Assembly (NCBI GenBank): GCA_003339415.1
Contig: PDHQ01000016.1
Location: 134,000-197,999 of the forward strand
Source: Ophiocordyceps camponoti-saundersi (nom. inval.)
Lineage: Eukaryota; Ascomycota; Sordariomycetes; Hypocreales; Ophiocordycipitaceae
Direction of reading: 5' to 3'
DNA length: 64,000 bases
Of the stretch, positions 45,036 through 55,407 are shown in pieces. The position numbers and the translations under genes are program-made. The notes below the pieces were generated by a model. It worked only from the letters and a program-made list of their open reading frames with translations, was not told the DNA's origin and did no database searches. Numbering within the stretch: position 1 is the stretch's first letter; each line of letters begins with the position of its first letter.

Positions 45036-46582
45036 ATGCCTCATGGATTGCTGGCTTTTCTCAAGATGAACTCTCTCAACATCATCACATCGCGCGTCTC
45101 TAATCCCAGCCCGACGTCTAGTCCGACGCAGAGCCGATTCGGGTCCGACGACGCGCAGGAGCCACTCCCCGGCCACAACTCGCCCCGAACCGAGATCGAC
45201 GATAGGGACTCGGTCCGTCCAGACGAGAAGAAAAATGACGTTCGTGGCTCGTGGCTCTCTCTGCCGCGGAAGCTGATCTCTGGCTTGGTCGGCTCAATTC
45301 GTCTGATGCTGGTTGCGCTGGCGTCTCCGGGCGTCTATCTGCTGTACGACCACGAGGGCCGCTTTGCGCCCTTGTCGCGCCTCGGCAAGCTCTTCGGTGG
45401 TCCGAGGGTTGGCATGGCTATACACGGTCCGCCCTCGAGCCCAGACGATATCCGCGAAAAGCCTCACACTTCGTCGGTACCGCCGCTGACGCCGACGCCA
45501 CCAACACCGCCGACACCGCCGTCGACCTGGGCTCAGGCCGGCCTCGTGCCGTCGTCGGCTTCGTATTCTTCCGGATCCTCCACATCCGGCGCCTCTTCCG
45601 AATCCGAAAACGAGGATGCCAAGCGAACCGGAAATTCAATGATCAAGTCACTGCTCGCCGCCCACGAGGCCGGCGCCGGACGACGTTCGATCCGCATCAA
45701 GCTTCAGCCCGAAGAGCAGGCTCGAAAGCATAGGCGCACGCATTCGGCCGTCGAACGGGCCAAAGCAAGCGAGAGAGACATCTCCGCACAGCTCAAGTCG
45801 CCCACGTCGCCCATCGCCGCCCTCACCAGATATCCCAAGACGCCGGCGCCGCCCCGGCCGCTGATCCCGCGCCGGCAGCCTTCGTATCTCAACCTGGAGC
45901 CGGCTCCCTCCCAGCAGAAGACGCTGATACTGGACCTCGACGAGACGTTGATCCATAGCATGTCCAAGGGCGGTCGCATGAGCACCGGCCACATGGTCGA
46001 GGTCCGGCTGAATACGGCCTCGCTGGGCATGGGAGCCGGCAGCGCGGCCCAGCATCCGATCCTCTACTGGGTCAACAAGCGGCCCTTTTGCGACGAGTTT
46101 CTGCGCCGCGTCTGCAAGTGGTTCAACCTAGTCGTCTTTACCGCCTCGGTTCAAGAGTATGCCGATCCCGTCATCGATTGGCTCGAGTCGGAGCGCAAGT
46201 TCTTCTCTGCCCGTTACTACCGTCAGCACTGTACTTACCGTCAGGGCGCGTACATTAAAGACTTGAGTTCGGTGGAGCCTGACCTGAGCAAGGTCATGAT
46301 TCTCGACAACAGCCCTCTGAGTTACCTGTTTCATCAAGGTGAGTTTTTTCTTGTCTTCTTGCTGCAGCCTGTATAGCCAGGCTCGTCCCTCTGCGGTCTG
46401 TAGCTCGGCAATGCTGACCGACTGCCACAGATAACGCCATCCCTATTCAGGGCTGGATCAATGACCCGACGGATAATGACTTGATGCATCTCGTTCCGAT
46501 GCTGGAGGGTCTACAGTACGTCCACGACGTGAGAGCGCTACTGGCCCTCCGCGGGGGCGAAGACGGACAACATATGGCGTGA
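45036..46582 (+). CDS. NEM1: Nem1/Dullard-type HAD phosphatase
   Basis: Catalytic subunit of the Nem1-Spo7 phosphatase at the ER/nuclear envelope; it activates the phosphatidate phosphatase Pah1 and so controls lipid storage and nuclear shape. Exon 1 is 45036-46338, intron 46339-46430 (GTGAGT...CACAG), exon 2 46431-46582, 484 residues. A start at the second ATG (45066, MNSLNIITSRV) would give 474 and may be the true one. A hydrophobic stretch SIRLMLVALASPGVYLLY is the likely membrane anchor. After a Ser/Pro-rich middle, the FCP1-like domain begins LILDLDETLIHS, with nucleophile Asp 300 and Asp 302. It continues NKRPFCDEFLRRVCKWFNLV, VFTASVQEYADPVID, YIKDLSSV and MILDNSPLSYLFHQDNAIPI across the splice, and WINDPTDNDLM. 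Confidence 0.95.
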
Positions 46583-47189
46583 TGATGGGACGATGCATGT
46601 GGCATAATGTGAACCGTTGGTTTCCCCCCCCCCGGGCGTGTTTCCCTCGGCCGGTTGGCTTCGATAAGGGACAGGGGGGGGGAGGTGTAGGAGTTTTTTT
46701 CTTCCATCCGTTTTCTTTGTTTCATTCTCGTCTTCTCTCGACTCTTGTTTTCCTTTGTCAGGTGGAAGGACGGCCAAACTCGTTTTGTACTTGTGATGAT
46801 GGCCACAAAACTCGGAGGGGATTGACGAGGTAGAGGGGAGTTGCATCTATACAGACCATCCTGTGGGAGATGGATGTTCTTACAGTACAGCCAGCGCTGA
46901 TGAAGCGAACTTTTCATCTTTCTTTGTTTACTTTATCTTATTTCCAACGTTTTTACGGTGGCTCAGTTGATGTCCTCCTTGAGTGACCTCTTCTTGGTGG
47001 TTGTTAACTAGTTCCTAACTCTGGGAATAGAAAAGGGGGTGAAAGATAGGAGGGAACAGAGATTCATCTAACAAGGCAGTTTAACTGTGATCTAACTTCG
47101 GCTTCCTCTCTTCCTCTCGAGCCCTTCTCTCCATCCATTCATCCATCCATCAACCGAGAACAGCAAAAAAAAAGGTCCATCTAGTACCA
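46583..47189. other. Intergenic region downstream of NEM1
   Basis: 0.6 kb between converging genes. It holds C and G runs near 46625-46633 and 46675-46682 and no supported gene. Confidence 0.55.
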
Positions 47190-47540
47190 TCAACGACAAC
47201 CCAGCGTCTTCCACCCCTGCCAGCAACCCACGCCATAATCGTGATAGCACTGCTCGCCCGGGTAAAGCGGATGGTCGTGATCGAGCCTGTAGAGCTGATG
47301 GATGGACATGTTCCTGGTCCAGGTGACGATTTCGTACCAGCGTCCGTCTTCCGGGTCTTTGAACTTGTGTCCTGGTCGGAGGTAGATGCCGGGCTTGCCG
47401 GCTCTTTTCCCGGCTACGAGGGGCTTGCATTGGGGTGATCCGCCGTACCATCTGCAGAGGCCGCTTCTGTGGTAGCAATCTCCTTTGACGAGGGTTGGGA
47501 GGAGGATGGTGAGGGTGGTGAGGGGGTTGATGAGTTGCAT
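47190..47540 (-). CDS. Small secreted cysteine-containing protein
   Basis: Single exon, 116 residues. It begins MQLINPLTTLTILLPTLVKG, a typical signal peptide with likely cleavage before Asp21. The mature part has six cysteines (in GDCYH, GLCRW, PQCKP, EQCYH, VGCWQ and LGCR), enough for three disulfides, and many Tyr, Trp, His and Gly (DGRWYEIVTWTRNMSIHQLY). No domain is recognised. Length, secretion and cysteine content fit a candidate effector or antimicrobial-type secreted protein. It lies at the edge of a gene-poor stretch that leads to the ADP-ribosyltransferase gene. Confidence 0.7.
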   Translation of the reverse strand: MQLINPLTTLTILLPTLVKGDCYHRSGLCRWYGGSPQCKPLVAGKRAGKPGIYLRPGHKFKDPEDGRWYEIVTWTRNMSIHQLYRLDHDHPLYPGEQCYHDYGVGCWQGWKTLGCR

Positions 47541-48851
47541 TTTGAGGGGGGAAAGAGAATAAAGGAAGAAAGATGGGTTATGAAAGGTGGTTGAGAAGAT
47601 GGTTGTGATGTTTTGATGTAGTTCTACAGCTTCACTTGCGTTATAGCATGAAGCGTCTCTTTCTATGGAGATGTCAATGGTTTATGTAGTGTAAATGGCT
47701 GCTCTTGTTAACTGCTCTGTTTACGAATCCTCTCGGATGGCTCTGGATATTGACAAAGAGATTCGCGGATTAAGCATCCAAGCTCGTTCTTTTATATATT
47801 CATCTCGTTCACCGAAGTTCTCTCCTTGTTGGAAGATACATATATATATATATATAGTGCACTTGTTAAGACATGGAGGCTATTGCTTCGCTTGGCAAGA
47901 GTTTATGAAGATCAGTCTTCTTGCATACACGTAACACATATACCATGTATATCCATACTATAGCATACAGATATATAGATATATCTATATTCGCCTACAT
48001 ACATACGTACGTGCGTACGCGTACAGAATGGGATGACGGCTCGGCTCTGTTTCTTAACTTACCAGCTCCAAGAAGGCTACGTAGCTATATTCCTCAGAAT
48101 CGGAGACACCGGAAAAGGACAAGACGGCTTCTGATTTACTGCTCCTCGTTTCGCCTCATCAGGTGCCACTACAAGACGGCTTCACGATGTAAATAGTCTT
48201 TATGAGAGAGAAAACAGCTTTCACACCGCTTTTGCTTTCTCGAATTTCCCGCAGCTGAACGGCAGTGCGCGCCGTTTGCCCCATAACTAACTACCTGAGT
48301 CGTAAGTGAACGTACGCGGACACCGCCGGAAGAAAGACTGATGGGAGTTTCCGGGAGCATCTGTCCCAGCGTTGTACTAGAGCCAGTGGGACGCAAAGAG
48401 TAGTAACGGCTATAGGCCTGGATGTTGACGGGGGTAAGGTTTCACTGAATTAACTTGTCGAATATGAGAAACGAGTGATATAAGACAGGACGGTATTATA
48501 AAAGTCTATCTTGGAGTAAAGGAGACAGAACGATATTATGAAAGTCTATCTCGACGCAAAGAAGACAAGACGCCCACGTCTTTGCTATTGCGCCATCAAC
48601 TAACGTGATGGCATTAGCCGCGGCGTCTGATGGTTGAAGAAACCGCCTCGCCAATCTGTGAAACTGCATAAAAGGGGCAACACAGGAAAAGTCTTGGTAG
48701 TTCATCAGCCAATGGAGCTGACAGAATTTTCGACGTTGACGATGCTCGACACAAGTCAGTCTCCAAAAATACCCTATCATCGCATTCATCAACCGCAACA
48801 GACCCGTCGCCAACGCACGAACCTCCCTCCCCCAAAAAGACCCGGACGCCG
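47541..48851. other. Gene-poor intergenic region
   Basis: 1.3 kb with no supported gene. It holds a (TA)n run near 47839-47856, a purine/pyrimidine-alternating patch of TAC/GTAC units near 47995-48025, and a 40-bp tandem repeat. Short frames on either strand have no family resemblance. Confidence 0.55.
48483..48575. repeat. 40-bp tandem repeat, 2.3 copies
   Basis: Units start AGACAGGACGG (48483), AGACAGAACGA (48523) and AGACAAGACGC (48563). Copies 1 and 2 share ATTAT(A/G)AAAGTCTATCT. Confidence 0.8.
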
Positions 48852-49258
48852 TCATGTCTCTCCCACCTGGCCTGTAGACTTCCCCGACTTCTGCGCGTTT
48901 TCGCGCGCCGTATCTTGATTATCCTGCTCGACGAACCTCTGCAAAAGCATCAAGGCCTTTTTCACGTCGTTGGCATCATAGGGTTCCAGGTTAATTTACA
49001 GCATGAAGTTGAGCAAGCCGCCGAACTTTATGCAAAGTTCTTCTTCTTCTGCCGTCAAAGTATGAACTGAGAAGAAGAAAGGAGGAACGCGAGTTAGTGC
49101 ATGTGCGTGTGTGTCGGACGTTGTTCTTGTTGTTTTTGGTCGATATTCAGAGGACGTTTGAGACGTTCGAGGAGGGTGAGGAAGAGAATAGAAGCAATAC
49201 AGCTTCCTGCCAAAAGTCCGTGGCAGATACGCTTCGTCGCTTTCTTTCGTATACCCAT
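48852..49258 (-). pseudogene. Decayed or very short gene with an N-terminal membrane helix
   Basis: A frame starts at ATG 49258 with MGIRKKATKRICHGLLAGSC, followed by a hydrophobic stretch ending LFLTLLERLK. An intron 49119-49067 (weak donor GTCCGA, good acceptor CTTCTCAG) joins to an exon with LTAEEEELCIKFGGLLNFML and a TAA at 48998-48996, 69 residues. Past that stop the same frame stays open for another 47 codons to a TGA at 48852 (INLEPYDANDVKKALMLLQ..., charged and helical, not repeat-derived). Either this is a 69-residue gene or a longer gene broken by one stop. No family is recognised. Confidence 0.3.
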
Positions 49259-51798
49259 GGTGATGCATCGTGAGACTGCTGCCGAGGTAGTCTTCACCGA
49301 ACCGCAGACCCGGACTACTGTTAAAGAGGTCTAGGGAGGCAACAGCCTTGTCGTTAGCAAATGTGAAGATATCCTCTACTCAGATACCTATAGTATAGGC
49401 GGTGTGAAAACTCGGACAGACTAACAGCCGTCGACTCAGGGGCATCTTATATCGTCGGCTTTTCTTCACATATAGAGGAACAGCTGAGATGCAAGGTCCA
49501 TTACCGGCAAAGCTGGATCCTAGTTACTATCACTTTCTTGCAAATGAGCCTCTTTATATCAGTCTGTAGCTTCCTTGTTGCGGATAAAACCGTCATGATG
49601 CCAGCAAGATCTGATGGCTCCGGCCGTCGTCTAATCGGGATTTCCGCCGTAAGTCGGTCGCTCGATGGCAGTCGCTCAGTGGGAGAGGCCGCTTACTAAG
49701 ACATTTGTGGGTAATCTCCCGGGCCCCACTCTATCCAACCTCAATCTAACCTCCATTCTCCTACTCGCACACGCAACAAAGGTAGTGACACACCACCACA
49801 TGTAATGTCCTCGAGGCACGGCAAGACAGACTTGTTCAGTCTCGTTGGCCCTTTAGCGGAGTCGATCATTAGAAATTCATGGAGGAAATCACACCATTCT
49901 CAAGTCGTTTCGAGATGATTGCCACTACGGAGGTGTGTACATACGGATGTATGGACAACGTCAGTTGATGCTTGGATACCTCACAGACGAGATACGGCAC
50001 CCCAGTATACCAGCCCCCTTGAAGTGTCCCTCTGATCAGCTTCTGGCCGGCCTGATCAAGTTGTGGCCATCTGACTTAGCATTGCCGTGAAGAAACCGAG
50101 CCGGTGACACTGAGCATGAGTCACGCAAGGTTTATGGGTGCATTCTCTAGGGCCAAGATGCGTGTAGCTGTCATCTTCGACAAGTCCTTCTCAGGATACC
50201 TTCTCCTTGGATGATGGGAGGGATTCGAGCTGTCACTGATTCTTACACGGAAACAGCATACGATACAGAGTCGGAGCTCTGAGCGGCGAGTTTCATTCAG
50301 TGACTTGCAAGTAGAGAGGGGGGTTACAATCCGGGAAATGACAATAAGCATCATCTTTTGCCTCATGAGGAGACGTCTATGGACAGTATGAAAAGAAGAA
50401 TATCTGATACTTGCTCACAATAGCTCCCCCGTCCTCATCCATGATTGCTGCTTCCTACTAAGCTCTTCCCTTTGCCCCATCAGCTGAGACACAACGTTAT
50501 CAGTCGTGTAAATCGATCTCTACATACATGCAATTGCCGCCAAAGACGAAAGTTTCCTTCTGCTCTTAAGGTTTCAAGACAACGGCCATGTGTGAGTGAG
50601 TGATCAAAGGACCCTTTCTCGGACCCCGTCAATCAATGCTTGCTTCCTGTGCATTAACCTGGCATCACCTCTTCAACCCCTTTCTCTCACCATCTTCCCT
50701 CATAGCTGATTCCTCCCCTAGGCCCCGGCTCCGAGGGAAAAAAGATTCCTACCCAATATTTCATGCTGTCGGGAATTAAAGCATTGAATCCTTCGCGATG
50801 TGGGGCGAGAAGAGGATGTGAGTTGGATAAGGCATGAATTGAGTTGCCAAAGCATGATATAAGAGGGCGCGGAGATAATACAAAGACATATATATAATAT
50901 GCCTAGTCTCGGTCCCACTTTGAGACTTCACGTGGATTATATGGCTCGGCAGTTGAGGCAGGAATAAGGTGATGATGGTGAGATGGTGGAGAGGCAGAGA
51001 ATCTATCGAGAATCACCTACATCGAACTTGTAGTTTCAAGACGATTCTTACTGAGAAGGCTTGAGATCTATCTCGCAAAGGTAAGATCGGGAATAACGTC
51101 TTTCTCTATACGATGATATAACGAGTAGATTCACGATGACAGCCGTGAAATGCCGCTCTATGAATAGGACTCGTAGCCGAGAGAAGCCAAGAAACGATCG
51201 AACTCTGTGAAATGCCGCCATGCTCGTATCGTAAGACCTACATGTCCGTGAATCTAAGTATCTTACCAGCCCCGACATCCGTATAGTGATCCTCATAAAG
51301 GCAAAACAGACAGACCATCTTTCACGATGCTGGGGATGATGCTGGGAGAAGTGTGGATGTCTGTTCATGCCAACCTCGGCGTCTCTTTGCGTGGACTTCG
51401 CTTGTCGGCCCAGTTTATAGAGAATATATGCATATAAATATGCATCTATAATTGCATCTTATAAACTGGGCCGAGTCAAGGGGTGGAATGAGGATCAGAG
51501 GAAGAGATAAGATGGATTATGCGTGTATGTAGATTACTGCTGATGACGGCCTACGGAGCTGCTCGAAGCACTCATGCCAAGGATGGCCTCCCTCTATATT
51601 CAACGGAAGGGATTAGATGGTATACGAGGATGGAAACGAGCCATCACAGACACAGCAGAGTAGAAGAGAAGGCTTCAAGCTAAAGGAAGCGATTCTGATT
51701 TTCCCTATAAATACCCCCTGAAGCCTCCCTCATGATATCTTCTTGTCAATATCATCAACATCACCTTCTTCTCACCTGAGCAAAGCTTGAAAGAAAAC
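49259..51798. other. Large intergenic region upstream of the ADP-ribosyltransferase gene
   Basis: 2.5 kb, the longest empty non-transposon stretch. No supported gene on either strand. The only structured element seen is the long inverted repeat at 51401-51480. A TATA-like TATAAATA lies near 51706, about 90 bases before the next start. Confidence 0.6.
51401..51480. promoter_or_regulatory. Long inverted repeat upstream of the toxin-like gene
   Basis: Left arm CGGCCCAGTTTATA (51406-51419) and right arm TATAAACTGGGCCG (51460-51473) are perfectly complementary over 14 bases. Flanking CTTG (51401-51404) and CAAG (51477-51480) extend the pairing. The 40-base centre is AT-rich and contains two ATATGCAT-type palindromes. 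It lies about 320 bases before the start at 51799. It may be an operator, a cruciform-forming site or a tiny MITE-like element; no target duplication is evident. Confidence 0.55.
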
Positions 51799-53877
51799 AT
51801 GCTCGGTTCACGCATCATCGCTACCTTAGCTCTCGGGCTTACCGCCCTCTCGAGCGCCTCTTCTGTGAACATCTTAAACCCCAACCATCAAGCCAAGTGC
51901 TCAGGTTTCGGCCCCTGCGCTGCAGAAGATGGCTCTCACGGGGTCTTCCCTCGATCTGACGCCAGGCTTCCCGGAGCACACATCGACCTCATCGCCCTGA
52001 TCGCCATCCGGGCCTTTCTCCCATCCATTGGCGAGTTCATCCAGCGACTGGCCGAGATCAATGAGAATCATCTTCAATGGCGTGTCCCTCACCCTACCAA
52101 CCCATACTCATCTAGAGTCATCCGATGGGATCAGAGGGGTCCGGACGAGATATTCGTCAGGGGCTTCGAACCCAACACGCAGGGCGTTTCCGAACCGCAG
52201 ATGAACCTCTTCGACTACGTTACTAACCACGGTGCTTCTGTCTTCGTCTCCACGACGGAATGCACCCCGGATAGACAGGGTGAATGCAGCTGCTGGGTTC
52301 CTCGGGATCGTCGCAACTTGTACGCCTATGAGATTTACGCCCCTTCTGGTATCGACGTGAACCGCTCCTTTCAACATGCTGCTCGAGCCAACAGCTTTGC
52401 TCACCAGAGGGAGATTGCCTTTCCCGGAGGCATCAATCCGCAGTATATCCGTTCCGTCATGGTCTTTGATGACCGCCAAATTGCGACTCACGTGTATATG
52501 AATCCGTCCTTCAGCTTCACCCCTACCGGCAGAAACGCCGCCCGGAACGCGCCTAGGGATATGTGGGATCCGTCCGTTAATGTGACGACATGGCAACCCC
52601 CCCAGGAGCGTGACCGACATCCTCGGGCGTCTGGTGAAGAGTTTCTCGAGATCATACGCCTGGATGGCGAGCCGGACTTCTCCAGCAACCTTTGCCATCA
52701 GGAGATTGTCAAACATACGGCACCGACGCTACCCAAGGTCGTCTTTCACGGTAGCTATCTCTGGCCGGAGGAGGCTAAGAAGCAGGGCGGATTCATACCA
52801 TCTGCCCAGTTCGTTCGTGGGAGATTGTTGGTTCCAGCATATAACGTCAAGACTCACGTCGAGGTGCCAGAAAATGCAGCCGGTGGCAAGACCGTCTTCC
52901 TCGCCACCTCTCTCAACTTCGGCACGGCAGCCAAGAACGCGAGTGAAAGTGCGGCTCGGGCAGCCATCAAAGTCTCCGAAGCCGGATCTACTGGATTCGC
53001 CGGCGTCGTCTATGCAGTTGCCGCCACGCCCAACATATTCGACGTGGCCGAGACGCTCTTGGAAGACTACAAAACACCAGAGCAGCAAGCATTCGCCGCC
53101 GTCGGAGGAATTCGCTGGTCCCAGGTCATAGGCTGGATCCAAGTGCCTCAGGACCACGCCACATCCTCAGCAGGAATCGTCGCTCCTTTCTCCCGGGAAA
53201 CCCTCCGCGGACTCTTCGAGAGCGCCTTTACCGAGTCGACGAGCATCTTCCAACCTAACCCAGACTATGACAAGAAATTCGACGCCTACACGGCGAGTCC
53301 GGGACAGCCTAGCCTTCGGCCTTCGAGGAAACTCTTCGGAGAGCTCACCAAGTTCATGACTGAGAAGGGCGCTGCCGTGGAATGGAATTCGAAACTTCTC
53401 TTCATCGACGCCCCTGAGCGTATATCGGGCGAAAAGTCCGCGGCAGACAAGGCAGCCAACAAGGTCGCCCCTCCACACGAAGCGTCCTTTGTCGACAGGG
53501 TGTGGAAGTGGATGCGATCCCATCCCGTTGCTACTTCCATGCTTCCTTCGGTCGTGGCCCCTCACCTGTTGCAAGGTGCGGCGGGCGTGCCCAGCGCAGC
53601 ACAGCTTGCGGCCGATAGCGTCGACGCCGTTGACAGATCCGGTCTCTTGTACCTGTATGAGGCTGCCGGGGTGCAAAGTCCTCCTATTACGGGGCCATCA
53701 CACGTGAATCCTGATACAGATACTGGAGGTGGTGAGGTCGAGGGCAGCGGAGGAGACAGTCAGGGCTCGGGTAGCGGGGAAGCGAAGTCCGGTCAGGGAC
53801 AGGTCGCTGCTCCGGGCCATTCGGCGGGAGCGGTTGGCCCACCGCCGAAGAAGAAGAAGGCAAAGGAGCTTAAATAG
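51799..53877 (+). CDS. Secreted protein with two ADP-ribosyltransferase-like domains (enterotoxin-A/pierisin-like)
   Basis: Single exon, 692 residues from the ATG at 51799, opening a signal peptide (MLGSRIIATLALGLTALSSA). Two ART-like regions follow. Region 1 (about 100-235) has the start strand RVIRWDQRGPDEIF with Arg 109, then FVSTTE with Ser 151, then HQREIAFPGG with Gln 203 and Glu 205. This is an R/S-T/Q-x-E set as in pierisin- and scabin-type enzymes. Region 2 (about 312-450) looks like the A chain of heat-labile enterotoxin: VVFHGSYLWPEEAKKQGG, FLATSLNFGTA, VYAVAATPNIFDV and AVGGIRWSQVIGW. The E-x-E position reads Glu 428-Gln 429-Gln 430, so the second glutamate is missing. A helical stretch, a Gly/Ser/Glu-rich linker and a basic tail PPPKKKKAKELK, a possible nuclear signal, end the protein. 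Surroundings are gene-poor. Target and activity are not known. Confidence 0.85.
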   Translation: MLGSRIIATLALGLTALSSASSVNILNPNHQAKCSGFGPCAAEDGSHGVFPRSDARLPGAHIDLIALIAIRAFLPSIGEFIQRLAEINENHLQWRVPHPTNPYSSRVIRWDQRGPDEIFVRGFEPNTQGVSEPQMNLFDYVTNHGASVFVSTTECTPDRQGECSCWVPRDRRNLYAYEIYAPSGIDVNRSFQHAARANSFAHQREIAFPGGINPQYIRSVMVFDDRQIATHVYMNPSFSFTPTGRNAARNAPRDMWDPSVNVTTWQPPQERDRHPRASGEEFLEIIRLDGEPDFSSNLCHQEIVKHTAPTLPKVVFHGSYLWPEEAKKQGGFIPSAQFVRGRLLVPAYNVKTHVEVPENAAGGKTVFLATSLNFGTAAKNASESAARAAIKVSEAGSTGFAGVVYAVAATPNIFDVAETLLEDYKTPEQQAFAAVGGIRWSQVIGWIQVPQDHATSSAGIVAPFSRETLRGLFESAFTESTSIFQPNPDYDKKFDAYTASPGQPSLRPSRKLFGELTKFMTEKGAAVEWNSKLLFIDAPERISGEKSAADKAANKVAPPHEASFVDRVWKWMRSHPVATSMLPSVVAPHLLQGAAGVPSAAQLAADSVDAVDRSGLLYLYEAAGVQSPPITGPSHVNPDTDTGGGEVEGSGGDSQGSGSGEAKSGQGQVAAPGHSAGAVGPPPKKKKAKELK

Positions 53878-54537
53878 GGGGCCTTTTTTTTTCCCCTGGA
53901 CTTTGGACTCGCTCGTCAGATACTTTGTCAACTCTAGATGATCTGACTTTCAAGTCTTAGCCCGCAAGTATCAGGTCAGCAGAAGGAGTAGAACTCGAAG
54001 TTGAAGAAAAGATGAAGAGGTAAACATCGTGAACATCTCCCCAGGTTGAAACTCCAGGATGAGAAGTAAACATCAAGGTCGTAACCATAAACTGTTCCAA
54101 GTCAAGTCTCCCCTGAAACTGAGCATCGCCCGGCCAACTAAAGAAGCAAAGAGAGGAAGAAAAAGAAGCTCTGCATTACCCGCCACGCTAAGGAATCAAG
54201 ATTATTGAGGAACAAGATCGAGATGCTAAGCGGGAAGGACATAAGAAAAACAAAGCAATAAGCTAACAGCCATGCATAGATACGATAACGGGAGAGCTGG
54301 GCTTAGCAGAGAGCTTCTTTGCATCCGAAAGCAGAGAAGTGAAGGAGTTTCCGTGGCGTTTTACCTGCCTGCCAAGTCCGGCAAGAAGTTGTTTCTCGAA
54401 AAGGAAACGGGTTCCCTCTCTTTCTTGAAAGTTATCTCTCACGACGCATGTCAGTCGGTGCCCGTAATATCCGTAGAATAGAACCAGACATAACAACTGT
54501 ATGTACGAGGTGGTCGCGCCAGGGTTCTTCCGAGTCA

Positions 54538-54545
54538 TGACGTCA
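54538..54545. promoter_or_regulatory. CRE-like TGACGTCA site
   Basis: Perfect 8-base palindrome about 234 bases before the DUF1761-like gene start. It is the consensus of ATF/CREB-type bZIP factors; use here is inferred. Confidence 0.45.
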
Positions 54546-54570
54546 GAGGCCGCAGTGACGAGAGCGGATC

Positions 54571-54599
54571 CACTTAACCCACTTAAGAGGGTCACTTAA
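54571..54599. promoter_or_regulatory. Three ACTTAA boxes
   Basis: CACTTAAC, CACTTAAG and CACTTAAG within 29 bases (starting 54571, 54580 and 54593), directly downstream of the CRE-like site and upstream of the same gene. The factor is unknown. Confidence 0.35.
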
Positions 54600-54778
54600 G
54601 CGGGTACGTACCCACTAGAACCGGTTCGTATCCGTACCTGCCTCCGATGCTCTCCGCATCAGCTCTCCTTCCCCCCCCCCTTCTCCAACTTCAACGCTCT
54701 CTCTCTACCTACTCCTCACCTTCCCACCTTCCCACCTCCCACCACGATCAACAGCCCAGCATCTTCACATCAACAATC

Positions 54779-55407
54779 ATGTCTCTGCACTGTAAGCAAC
54801 AACCACCGCATCGCCCTCCAATCTCTAACCACACTAACCCATCGCTCTCCACCGCCCAAAAAAACAGACCTTCCGCCCGTGAAGCCCTCGGCCATCGCTG
54901 TCGGCCTCGCCTTCAGCCAGAGCGTCGAACTCGCCGTTCTCGCCCCCGTCTTTGGCCAGACCTACCAGCGAGCCAAGCAGTCCAACACCAAGGATGAGTT
55001 CCTGCGCTCCCGCGAGGCCGCCGGCGCTGCGGCTGCTTGGGGCACCAGCTTCGTTGGCGCGGCTATGCAGGCTTATGGCGTTGCGGCCCTCATTAACGCT
55101 ACCGGCACTTTGAGCTACAAGGGAGCCGCTTACCTTGGCGGTCTCATCTTTACTGCCACTGCCGTCCCTACCGTACGTTTTTCTTGCCTTCTCTCTTTTT
55201 TTTTAAATGTTGCCACGTCTGTTCCTCGCGTTGGTTCCTTTTCTTGTCCACTAATGGTGTGTTACGTTGCAGTATCTCGCCCAGCTCTTTACCGAAAAGA
55301 GGCCTCTTGATACCGTCGGCGTCAGCGTCGCCGCCAAACTCTGCGAGACTATTGGCCTTTCCATGTTCTTGACCTGGTGGGGAACGCGCACTAATCCTTT
55401 CGACTAA
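54779..55407 (+). CDS. DUF1761-like small membrane protein
   Basis: 150 residues from three exons: 54779-54791 (13 bases), 54868-55172 and 55273-55407. The start MSLHYLPPVKPSAIAVGLAF is formed across the first splice (GTAAGC...ACAG), so the first exon holds four codons and one base. Four hydrophobic segments are visible (around SAIAVGLAFS, AWGTSFVGAAMQAYGVAALI, AAYLGGLIFTATAVPTYLA and LCETIGLSMFLTWWG). The protein ends TNPFD. This matches the fungal DUF1761 family in size and layout. Cellular role and localisation are unknown. Its promoter carries a CRE-like palindrome and ACTTAA boxes. Confidence 0.8.

Larger units (their letters stand above)
53878..54778. other. Intergenic region upstream of the DUF1761-like gene
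   Basis: 0.9 kb with no supported gene. The right end holds a CRE-like palindrome and three ACTTAA boxes, then a CT/CCA-rich leader. Confidence 0.6.

Noticed and set aside
46447..46917. 156-codon minus-strand frame over the NEM1 3' end
   Set aside because: It overlaps the conserved NEM1 second exon antisense and has no family resemblance.
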